From positions 1 through 54,883 of the IMG/VR virus record IMGVR_UViG_3300008110_000071: a DNA stretch of 54,883 nucleotides; one strand, written 5' to 3'. The position numbers and the translations under genes were made by a program. Source of the DNA: a virus. This document shows, in pieces, positions 40,231 to 46,114 of this stretch. Positions within the stretch are counted from its first letter, which is position 1. Each line of letters opens with the position of its first letter. The notes below the pieces were generated by a model. That model saw nothing but the letters and a program-made list of their open reading frames with translations. It searched no databases and was not told the origin of the DNA.

Positions 40231-40554
40231 GGGGTCTTTGATTAGTAATGCTAATGGATGGCCTCGGAGGGATTTGGAATGCTTATATTAGTGATACTTA
40301 TCGGTGGCCTCGAAATGATTTGGAGTTCTTATGAGTTTTTTGGGCCGGGGGGCTTGACAATTTCGGCGGGGTGTGATATACTGCGGGCCAAGACCGCTGC
40401 ACCTCCGAACATTTCAGATACTTTCTCTGACATACTCGGAAACATAGGATATAAGGTTAATAATTCTAGGCATACAGGGTATAAGGTTAATAATTTCTAA
40501 CTCATACTCACTACGTATAACACACAAACATATATTTTTTATTACATTTAATAA
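40231..40554. other. Gene-free stretch with repeats and a rightward promoter
   Basis: No convincing gene. Two imperfect direct repeats begin GGCCTCG, with a common core GATTTGGA (40261-40290 and 40305-40333). A second pair, ATAAGGTTAATAATT, occurs at about 40450 and 40480. A GATTAGTAATGCTAATGG hairpin-like element lies at 40240. A consensus promoter points right at 40354-40382, listed separately. Confidence 0.55.
40354..40382 (+). promoter_or_regulatory. Near-perfect sigma70 promoter pointing right
   Basis: TTGACA (40354-40359), 17-base spacer, TATACT (40377-40382). It is the best consensus promoter in the window, but every gene near it is on the other strand. No plus-strand gene follows. 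The transcript would be antisense to the 204-aa gene at 40555. Confidence 0.75.
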
Positions 40555-41169
40555 TTACACTAAATCATACATACCATTCCGCAATACATCTATCCATCTA
40601 TTCAATCCATCAATAATTCTTTGATCTGTTTCCTTTGTTAGATAATAATCTTGAATATACTTTATCTTTGCTTGTACATATACTTCATGTGCTTCTTCTG
40701 GTGTTTGATAATAACCTAGTGAAACATACTTACCATTCATTTTAATGCGTGATCGAAAGAGTTTAACTTGTTTACCTTTATTAGGATGTTTAACTACTCC
40801 AATAGGATATTTTCCTCTATTTGCAGTTGATTTAATTAGTAATTTATTTAATTCATCTGATACGTATACACATTTATCTGGTCCATAGACTTTATTCCCT
40901 GGATAGATAATATCTTTATCTAATTCTAATCCCTCTGTATAATTTTGTTGATTATGCCAGGCTTTGAAGTTAGAGAATTTGTGCCATTCTGGTGCTACAG
41001 TACAACCAGCATAGGTTGGTCTAGTCATTTGGTATTCTTCAGAATAACAACGCCTGAGCATTCCATGCCAATTAGCATATTCTCTACGTACTATTATTTT
41101 TGCATTGATTTTAGAAGTCACTGTGCAGTCAACATCATTGATTCCTACACCATAAACTAATTTTGTCAT
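40555..41169 (-). CDS. HNH/AP2-type homing-endonuclease-like protein, 204 aa
   Basis: The pattern fits phage-encoded HNH/AP2 proteins: WHGMLRRCYSEEYQMTRPTYAGCTVAPEWHKFSNFKAWHNQQ (about 34-75), DKDIIYPGNKVYGPDKCVYVSDELNKLL (84-111), then an AP2-like DNA-binding region, YPIGVVKHPNKGKQVKLFRSRIKMNGKYVSLGYYQTPEEAHEVYVQAK (about 121-168). Such genes are common in cyanophages and T7-like phages. Nuclease action needs His and Asn residues; the block DKD...N..GP..CV is present. It could be mobile; its AT-rich, low-bias sequence is unlike the flanking GC-rich DNA. Confidence 0.78.
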   Translation of the reverse strand: MTKLVYGVGINDVDCTVTSKINAKIIVRREYANWHGMLRRCYSEEYQMTRPTYAGCTVAPEWHKFSNFKAWHNQQNYTEGLELDKDIIYPGNKVYGPDKCVYVSDELNKLLIKSTANRGKYPIGVVKHPNKGKQVKLFRSRIKMNGKYVSLGYYQTPEEAHEVYVQAKIKYIQDYYLTKETDQRIIDGLNRWIDVLRNGMYDLV

Positions 41170-41180
41170 AATAATAATAA

Positions 41181-41534
41181 TCAGTGTTTGTTTTGGTTCA
41201 TTTTTTCGATTCTTCGGATGATTTCTGCTTGTTCATCCTCTCTATCTGCATCTTGTCTTCTCTTTTTCTTATAGTTCTCTACTCTATCTCTTTCTGCTTG
41301 TAGTCTTTCTGCTTGTCTTTGATTCAGTTGTTGTTGTTTCTGTTGTACATCTTCACCTAGCTTATACTCTCTTGGGCCTTGGTTTGGATTCTCTTCATTG
41401 TACTTTCTGATTGCTTCAGCACCATGGCCTCCTTGTTTCTTTATAAGATCCATGATATGCTTCTTAGAGTACAGTGGCTTTGGTTTCTTATCCTTCTTCT
41501 TTGCTTCTTCTAGGAACTGTTTAAACGTAATCAT
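41181..41534 (-). CDS. Putative internal head protein with capsid-targeting-like N-terminus, 117 aa
   Basis: I place the start at the ATG 41534 so that the protein opens MITFKQFLEEAKKKDKKPKP. This matches the T4 capsid targeting sequence (MKTYQEFIAEA) and the two proteins at 31719 and 32357. The rest is a long charged coiled coil (QQKQQQLNQRQAERLQAERDRVENYKKKRRQDADREDEQAEIIRRIEK). An AATAAATAG late-like box lies 25 bases upstream, although the flanking genes have early promoters. Probably packaged in the head. Confidence 0.68.
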   Translation of the reverse strand: MITFKQFLEEAKKKDKKPKPLYSKKHIMDLIKKQGGHGAEAIRKYNEENPNQGPREYKLGEDVQQKQQQLNQRQAERLQAERDRVENYKKKRRQDADREDEQAEIIRRIEKMNQNKH

Positions 41535-41558
41535 GATTGATCTAAACATGGTTAATTC

Positions 41559-41567
41559 TATTTATTT
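41559..41567 (-). promoter_or_regulatory. Late-promoter-like motif AATAAATAG
   Basis: One base short of the AATAAATAAT motif, in the same place relative to the ATG as those before structural genes. It marks the 117-aa gene as late. Confidence 0.5.
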
Positions 41568-41608
41568 TCGGGTTTAGGTTAGGTTGGGTGGAGGTGGGGG
41601 TTTTAGGG

Positions 41609-41749
41609 TTAAAAAGTGGGTTTTTTCTGTGATGGATACTTGGCTTTGATATGGTTCAGTGATTGTCTACGTGCCTTGAGTTTGGCTTTTGACATGCCTT
41701 TGGTGGTTTTTGGCTTGTTAGAGTGGTGTTGCCAATTTGGAGTGTTCAT
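41609..41749 (-). CDS. Small very basic protein, 46 aa
   Basis: MNTPNWQHHSNKPKTTKGMS, then KAKLKARRQSLNHIKAKYPSQKKPTF. Strongly basic, likely nucleic-acid binding. No family recognised. It follows a terminator and lies upstream of the 117-aa gene. Confidence 0.6.
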   Translation of the reverse strand: MNTPNWQHHSNKPKTTKGMSKAKLKARRQSLNHIKAKYPSQKKPTF

Positions 41750-41769
41750 TAGTCTGCTGAATATAAAAA

Positions 41770-41796
41770 TGCGGAACTGAAAGTATCAATTCCGCA
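41770..41796 (-). terminator. Rho-independent terminator
   Basis: TGCGGAA (41796-41790 on the minus strand) pairs with TTCCGCA (41776-41770), then TTTTTATA. Six bases after the 45-aa gene. It ends the operon that starts near 42536. Confidence 0.85.
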
Positions 41797-41801
41797 GATG
41801 C

Positions 41802-41939
41802 TTATTTAGTTGGAGTAGAGATCATTTCTAGTCCATCTTCCAGTGATGTATTCTTTGGAAACTTAATATAGGTATGAAGTGTGCCAAAGATTTTGATGGT
41901 CTTGGGCTTTGGATTGTGGTGATAGGGTTTCTTGCTCAT
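41802..41939 (-). CDS. Small protein, 45 aa
   Basis: MSKKPYHHNPKPKTIKIFGT, then LHTYIKFPKNTSLEDGLEMISTPTK. Not recognised. The ATG overlaps the stop region of the 90-aa gene. Last gene before the terminator. Confidence 0.6.
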   Translation of the reverse strand: MSKKPYHHNPKPKTIKIFGTLHTYIKFPKNTSLEDGLEMISTPTK

Positions 41940-42208
41940 AGTGCTTGTACCTCTTCTAGAATGTTGTTAATGTCTTGTTCATCACGATGACCTAATACAT
42001 CATCAGTGATTGGTGTATCATAGGTGAGTTCCCAATCATCTTCTGTGCCTTTTAGAATGGCAACTTCATACAGATCATCTTGGAAACCATAGGAACCAGG
42101 AAACCTGACTACAGAAACACCATAACCATTAGGGAAAAAGTGTTTAGCTTGAATACCATCTTCTTTGTAGTGAGGATGAGGCTGGAAGTTCAGTTCAGTG
42201 AAGTTCAT
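41936..42208 (-). CDS. Conserved cyanophage-type small protein, 90 aa
   Basis: I use the ATG at 42208 (MNFTELNFQPHPHYKEDGIQ), which overlaps the previous gene by ATGA. The protein continues AKHFFPNGYGVSVVRFPGSYGFQDDLYEVAILKG, typical of a small cyanophage family where the segment 'FPNGYGVSVVR.PgSYG...gLYEvAVL' is conserved. Probably a compact alpha/beta domain. Function unknown. Confidence 0.75.
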   Translation of the reverse strand: MNFTELNFQPHPHYKEDGIQAKHFFPNGYGVSVVRFPGSYGFQDDLYEVAILKGTEDDWELTYDTPITDDVLGHRDEQDINNILEEVQAL

Positions 42209-42363
42209 TTGCAGTGATGATGATTGGGGTACTTGGTGCAATACAGTTTGTGTACTGCTCTGTATTCAGTGTCGATTAGTTTGCCATTGTCACGAAGGAT
42301 TGCAAGTACATTCCATCCAATAATAAAACTGATTCCGCATAGAATAACTGGTACGTATTTCAT
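42205..42363 (-). CDS. Small membrane protein, 52 aa
   Basis: A single transmembrane segment, YVPVILCGISFIIGWNVLAI (residues 3-22), is followed by a short charged tail with a His-rich end. Stop and start overlap with both neighbours (ATGA). Not recognised; an early inner-membrane protein. Confidence 0.65.
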   Translation of the reverse strand: MKYVPVILCGISFIIGWNVLAILRDNGKLIDTEYRAVHKLYCTKYPNHHHCK

Positions 42364-42536
42364 GCGTTGTAGCCTTCTGATTTGAGTAGTGCACGACGTG
42401 CATCATAAGCATCAAATTGTGACTTGAATGTTGCTACCTTTTGGAATGGTTCTAGTCTGTAAATAGACCATTTAGTTGAACCAATCTCTTGCATAATCCT
42501 GTACGGATTATCAATGCCAAGTGGGTAGGGTTTCAT
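42360..42536 (-). CDS. Small early protein, 58 aa
   Basis: MKPYPLGIDNPYRIMQEIGS, then TKWSIYRLEPFQKVATFKSQFDAYDARRALLKSEGYNA. The 'AYDARRALL' helix suggests a compact alpha/beta fold. The start is 24 bases from a TTGACA-17-TAATCT promoter. First gene of the operon that ends at the 41770 terminator. Confidence 0.65.
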   Translation of the reverse strand: MKPYPLGIDNPYRIMQEIGSTKWSIYRLEPFQKVATFKSQFDAYDARRALLKSEGYNA

Positions 42537-42559
42537 TTGGGTCCCTTGACTACCTTTAC

Positions 42560-42588
42560 AGATTAACCGATTTGCGGTGGCATGTCAA
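42560..42588 (-). promoter_or_regulatory. Sigma70 promoter inside the upstream gene's 3' end
   Basis: TTGACA (42588-42583), 17-base spacer, TAATCT (42565-42560). The -10 overlaps the TAA stop of the 61-aa gene. Leader 24 bases to the 58-aa gene. Confidence 0.8.
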
Positions 42589-42748
42589 CCTCTGACTCAT
42601 TAGCTTTCCTGATGCGTGCGGAACGTTTCCGCATTTCATACTGATGGTTCCGTGTGAAAGAGTAAACAATCACAACAAGTGCTCCAGCTAATCCAGCAAC
42701 TGCTGCGATTGCATTCACTTCAGTCGGAAAAGTAGTAGCTTCAATCAT
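42563..42748 (-). CDS. Small membrane protein, 61 aa
   Basis: I take the ATG at 42748. One hydrophobic segment, NAIAAVAGLAGALVVIVYSF (about residues 10-29), is followed by a basic, cytoplasmic-type tail (RNHQYEMRKRSARIRKANES). Overlaps the 73-aa gene. Unknown role; its -10/-35 sequence for the next gene is embedded in its C-terminus. Confidence 0.65.
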   Translation of the reverse strand: MIEATTFPTEVNAIAAVAGLAGALVVIVYSFTRNHQYEMRKRSARIRKANESEVDMPPQIG

Positions 42749-42962
42749 TAGTAATCGTTTCGATGTGGTCAAGACAGAGTGTAACATAGGTTTGATCTTC
42801 TTCGATCAATTCACGATACTCTGCATACAGAGCATCAGCGATTCGGAAGTTCTTGTGCTTTGTTTTGTAGGTCTTAGCCTTTACTGCACGTTTGTTGAAC
42901 TTTTCCAGTCTATCTAGTGCATTCATATGAGAAAGATAGATTGAAAAATCAGTGTCGTTCAT
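42741..42962 (-). CDS. Small early protein, 73 aa
   Basis: Start at the ATG 42962 (MNDTDFSIYLSHMNALDRLE), because the longer reading overlaps the 51-aa gene too far. The rest, KFNKRAVKAKTYKTKHKNFRIADALYAEYRELIEEDQTYV, is basic then helical. Not recognised. It overlaps both neighbours. Confidence 0.6.
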   Translation of the reverse strand: MNDTDFSIYLSHMNALDRLEKFNKRAVKAKTYKTKHKNFRIADALYAEYRELIEEDQTYVTLCLDHIETITND

Positions 42963-43104
42963 AATGTGGGTCTCCTTTCCCCTCAAGTGATTTTGCAAGA
43001 AGTTCAGCATACTTCTCCAGATATGCTGTATCATAGGCTGCTAGATGGTTCTTTGTCAACTCATTGTGCATGTTGCTAAGGTTGATCCAGTCTTCATCGT
43101 TCAT
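42949..43104 (-). CDS. Small acidic protein, 51 aa
   Basis: MNDEDWINLSNMHNELTKNH, then LAAYDTAYLEKYAELLAKSLEGKGDPHYE. Predicted helical, no family. Its ATG overlaps the TGA of the phosphoesterase gene, and its end overlaps the next start by 14 bases, so translation is coupled. Confidence 0.6.
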   Translation of the reverse strand: MNDEDWINLSNMHNELTKNHLAAYDTAYLEKYAELLAKSLEGKGDPHYERH

Positions 43105-43733
43105 AGTTCTAGGTCTACGTAATTTAACTCACCCAAACCAATATATTCTACATCATTGTGTATGGTGTGATGATTAACATGCCAATGACCATGAATGAAT
43201 AGATCTGGTTTGTGGATGTGTATGATATTATCAAGAAACTGACGAGTGATTGAAGTATCGTCAAATTTCGTTATGTTATGATTCGCACACACTATGTATG
43301 TTAGGCTTTCTGGCATTTCATGTGCAACAATGACAGCTGGCTTGAGCTTTTCATACTCATCATACATCTTTAATAATTTTGAATATGATAATTCTTCATC
43401 GGGCCACCAGTCATAACCTTCTGTTCGGTAGTGAGAATCAATAGACTTTGCACCACCAACACAGAAGATCTTATCATGGACTATAGTACCATCAGGTATC
43501 CAGAATGGATGTGTGTTACATACATTTGGATTATCATGATTGCCACGAATAAAGCGATGATCACCTTTCTTCATGGAATCATATGGTGGATTGGAGTGAA
43601 CTGCCTCAGTGATCTTACTAATAAAGCCCACTCCAAAGTCACCAACCTGAATAGAAGTATCGCAGTCATTGATGATCTTCTTGTATTGTTTCCATTTACC
43701 ATGAACATCACCAATGAAGCGAATACTTTTCAT
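43101..43733 (-). CDS. Calcineurin-like metallophosphoesterase
   Basis: This 210-aa enzyme has all metallophosphoesterase motifs in order: GDVHG (8-12), GDFG (31-34), RGNHD (63-67), VAHE (136-139) and HGHWH (181-185). The metal ligands Asp, His, Asn and His are all present. The family hydrolyses phosphomono- or diesters; substrate is unknown. Comparable small phage enzymes are found in many T4-like cyanophages. It sits in an early operon, with a small membrane protein upstream and the 51-aa gene downstream, both overlapping by 4 bases. Confidence 0.88.
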   Translation of the reverse strand: MKSIRFIGDVHGKWKQYKKIINDCDTSIQVGDFGVGFISKITEAVHSNPPYDSMKKGDHRFIRGNHDNPNVCNTHPFWIPDGTIVHDKIFCVGGAKSIDSHYRTEGYDWWPDEELSYSKLLKMYDEYEKLKPAVIVAHEMPESLTYIVCANHNITKFDDTSITRQFLDNIIHIHKPDLFIHGHWHVNHHTIHNDVEYIGLGELNYVDLEL

Positions 43734-44059
43734 TTCTTAAACCATTTGTAGATACAATAGATGACAAAACCAATGATAGCAATCAAGATTACATATCGAA
43801 ATACATAAACTGCCATCATTGCACCGAAGAGCAATATCCAGAACATGCCACCATCAGATGAACCAGAAGAATAACTGGATCCAGAACTGGATGATGAAGA
43901 AGGTGAACTGATAGGATTACAGGTAACAACCTCCTTTGCACCATAAGTTGATTTAACTTGTGCAATAGCATCTTGTCGTACAATGCCTGGTGTCTCAATC
44001 TCAACATTCTGTAGAACATTAGATTGAGTTCGGATTGTTGCTCTCCAGAGTTGTGCCAT
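43730..44059 (-). CDS. Membrane protein with Ser-rich linker, 109 aa
   Basis: Residues 1-50 form a soluble domain: MAQLWRATIRTQSNVLQNVE followed by the segment DAIAQVKSTYGAKEV. Then comes a linker with serine runs (ISSPSSSSSSGSSYSSG...). The last 40 residues hold two transmembrane helices, MFWILLFGAMMAVYVFRYVI and LIAIIGFVIYCIYKW. Similar small proteins ('VxVxApxxxxARxxxExxYG') occur in cyanophages. Function unknown. Confidence 0.72.
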   Translation of the reverse strand: MAQLWRATIRTQSNVLQNVEIETPGIVRQDAIAQVKSTYGAKEVVTCNPISSPSSSSSSGSSYSSGSSDGGMFWILLFGAMMAVYVFRYVILIAIIGFVIYCIYKWFKK

Positions 44060-44060
44060 G

Positions 44061-44237
44061 TCAGCGACTCATGCGATAGATGATACAACGCTTGAACTCT
44101 TGCCATTCAGTATCACTAAAATTGTCGCTAGCATAAGGAATGCCAACATCAGAGGCACATTGCTTTGCAACACTTTCAGGAACAGGAGTCGATAGGAAAT
44201 CATACTGAACGATTGTAGCCAGGAGAAAAGGAAGCAT
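44061..44237 (-). CDS. Small early protein with hydrophobic N-terminus, 58 aa
   Basis: MLPFLLATIVQYDFLSTPVP, then ESVAKQCASDVGIPYASDNFSDTEWQEFKRCI. The first 18 residues could be a signal sequence or a membrane anchor. Two Cys residues follow. It lies one base before the 109-aa gene start. Unknown role. Confidence 0.62.
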   Translation of the reverse strand: MLPFLLATIVQYDFLSTPVPESVAKQCASDVGIPYASDNFSDTEWQEFKRCIIYRMSR

Positions 44238-44239
44238 GA

Positions 44240-44473
44240 TCAGACAGCGTATTCGGAAGGTTCAAAACGATCAACCCAAAGAGTAAAAAACAACTCTTGA
44301 AGGGTATCTAGTGTTGCTTGCCGTTGGACAATTTCATTATCAAGAGTAAGAGATGCAAATGATTCAGAAGAAGGAATTGCAAAGTTGAATGCTTCTTGTG
44401 CATTTGTCAGAACCTCAACCATCATTTCATGTTGAGATTCAGTGAGTGTAACCGTGATGTTGCCAGTTTCCAT
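44240..44473 (-). CDS. Small acidic protein, 77 aa
   Basis: METGNITVTLTESQHEMMVE, then VLTNAQEAFNFAIPSSESFASLTLDNEIVQRQATLDTLQELF. The start pattern 'ITVTLTESQHxxMxxVL' suggests a helix-rich small protein of early phage type. No known family. It follows the membrane protein gene by 6 bases. Confidence 0.66.
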   Translation of the reverse strand: METGNITVTLTESQHEMMVEVLTNAQEAFNFAIPSSESFASLTLDNEIVQRQATLDTLQELFFTLWVDRFEPSEYAV

Positions 44474-44479
44474 GATAAA

Positions 44480-44716
44480 TCAGTTTTTGTTTACAGTAAC
44501 AAGGCCAGAGAATACAAGTCGAACACCTAGAATGATGCCCCAGACTTGCCAAAGAGTGAGTACAGTGTAGTTGAACAAGTTCACTAGAATCCAGTGAACA
44601 ATCCATGCTACAGGAATCATGAGCAGTGCACTCAAAGCGAATGCAAATACTGCAACGATAATGATTCCTATGAATGTACCTAGCAATTCTGGCCAGGTAT
44701 AGTTTTGGTTGTCCAT
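44480..44716 (-). CDS. Small integral membrane protein, 78 aa
   Basis: Two hydrophobic stretches: LLGTFIGIIIVAVFAFALSALLMIPVAWIVHW (about 11-42, likely two helices or one long) and VLTLWQVWGIILGVRLVFSGL (about 52-72). Its promoter is at 44795-44767, leader about 50 bases. Unknown function. First gene in the operon that leads to the phosphoesterase. Confidence 0.7.
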   Translation of the reverse strand: MDNQNYTWPELLGTFIGIIIVAVFAFALSALLMIPVAWIVHWILVNLFNYTVLTLWQVWGIILGVRLVFSGLVTVNKN

Positions 44717-44766
44717 GCGTTTGCGTCGTCGTGTGTAGGTCAGAGAACCTCCGTGTCAACAAAGAC

Positions 44767-44795
44767 ACAATAGGTCAAATTGGCTGGGCTGTCAA
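44767..44795 (-). promoter_or_regulatory. Sigma70 promoter
   Basis: TTGACA (44795-44790), 17-base spacer, TATTGT (44772-44767). Located after the helicase gene's stop. Confidence 0.75.
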
Positions 44796-44822
44796 GTGGT
44801 ATGTGACAGCCCGTGAACTGGC

Positions 44823-46064
44823 TCAGTCAACATAGTACTCAGGTGGGATGCCCTGCCTGAATACGAAGTCTACCACACTCTGGAGCCGCTGCTGGGTGTT
44901 CTTGCCATAGTTCTTGTGAACTGGCACAGTCACGAAGCCATATGATTTCCGATAGGATAGATAATCACCAGGAGTGAGTACACCATTGGCCATATCTTGT
45001 GCATCTTCTCTATCCACACGAATAACTCGGCCAATAGTTTGACACATTTCAATGACGTTGAGATTTCGCAGCAGCACAGAGTGGGTGAGCCCTGGGCAGT
45101 TGATGCCTTCACTCAAAATAGAATAGTGAAATAGTACAAACTTCTTATGCTTGTCTTGACCCCATTTAGTCATGGTATCAAAGAATACTTCACGATTCAC
45201 TTTCTTGTCATTGACATATGCACCTTCCTTTGATGTGATGTGCATAATCTCATAGCCACGTTGCTTGAATTGATTCATGACATCAGTTCGGAATAGCATC
45301 TGGCATAAAACCTTGGTACTAGGTGCAGCAACTAGTACTTTTTGAGCTTTATTTTCGTCTAGGCCATCAAGGATAGATAATAACGTTTTAGCATCATGTT
45401 TTGCTGCATTATCTTTGTCACGCTCACCATCTACTTCATGGATTTGCACCATAGGAGGAATGATGCTACCATTCTCGATCAGTTCAGGTGCAGGTACATT
45501 CTCGATCACCTGACCAAACACAATAGAGTTATTCATGCCACGACCTTTAGGACTTTGTGACAGTTTAGGTGTAGCAGTAAAATAATATGCAGACTCTGCA
45601 TGTTGTGACATCATTGCAGTAGAAACAAAGAAGTCTCGCTTACAGGCATTGTGAGCCTCATCGAAGTAGACTGTATCAATGTGTATTCCACTATCGACAA
45701 CACGATGAAGAGAATGATAAGTAGTGAAAAGTAATTGGTGTTCATTGTTAGATTTAACCATGTTGTGGAACATGGTGAGATGATCAGGATTGGTTGTAGA
45801 ATAATGCTTGGTCTCACCAGAATGAATGTGAGCAACTACAGCATTTTTAATATCTTGTGTGAACTCTGCACATAATTGATTCGCAAGCAAGATGCGAGGA
45901 GCAACAATCAGTGCAGTGAATGGTTTGTCTGATTCTTCTAATCTACGCATGAGATCACGAATCATAATCAGAGTTTTGCCACCACCAGTGGGAACGTAGA
46001 CCTGGCCCATACGAACCAGTTCCATCTTGGTGAGGCTTCGGGCTTGGTGGGGACGGAGCTTCAT
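44823..46064 (-). CDS. SF2 DEAH-type helicase
   Basis: I start at the ATG 46064 (MKLRPHQARSLTKME), 22 bases after the -10; the longer reading would include the promoter. Motifs in the 413 aa: Q-like LRPHQ (3-7), Walker A VPTGGGKT (24-31), Ia VAPRILL, DEAH (135-138), FTATP (162-166), and motif VI QTIGRVIR (342-349). This is the RecG/UvsW-like style of phage SF2 helicases that act in recombination, fork reversal or RNA unwinding. The exact role is unclear; T4 UvsW is a possible functional analogue. Confidence 0.88.
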   Translation of the reverse strand: MKLRPHQARSLTKMELVRMGQVYVPTGGGKTLIMIRDLMRRLEESDKPFTALIVAPRILLANQLCAEFTQDIKNAVVAHIHSGETKHYSTTNPDHLTMFHNMVKSNNEHQLLFTTYHSLHRVVDSGIHIDTVYFDEAHNACKRDFFVSTAMMSQHAESAYYFTATPKLSQSPKGRGMNNSIVFGQVIENVPAPELIENGSIIPPMVQIHEVDGERDKDNAAKHDAKTLLSILDGLDENKAQKVLVAAPSTKVLCQMLFRTDVMNQFKQRGYEIMHITSKEGAYVNDKKVNREVFFDTMTKWGQDKHKKFVLFHYSILSEGINCPGLTHSVLLRNLNVIEMCQTIGRVIRVDREDAQDMANGVLTPGDYLSYRKSYGFVTVPVHKNYGKNTQQRLQSVVDFVFRQGIPPEYYVD

Positions 46065-46085
46065 GGGTGATGAACGAATGGGTCT

Positions 46086-46114
46086 ATCGTACCATGGAGC
46101 CCCAGCCCTGTCAA
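46086..46114 (-). promoter_or_regulatory. Sigma70 promoter overlapping a stop codon
   Basis: TTGACA (46114-46109), 17-base spacer, TACGAT (46091-46086). The TGA in the -35 box is the stop codon of the 606-aa gene. Confidence 0.78.

Noticed and set aside
40258-40500. Plus-strand frame of 80 codons around the rightward promoter
   Set aside because: It begins upstream of the promoter, spans repeats, has no ribosome-binding site and ends with a repeated VNNSRHTGYKVNNF made by the repeats.
44930-45112. 60-codon minus-strand frame inside the helicase gene
   Set aside because: It lies in a different frame wholly within a helicase with all motifs intact.
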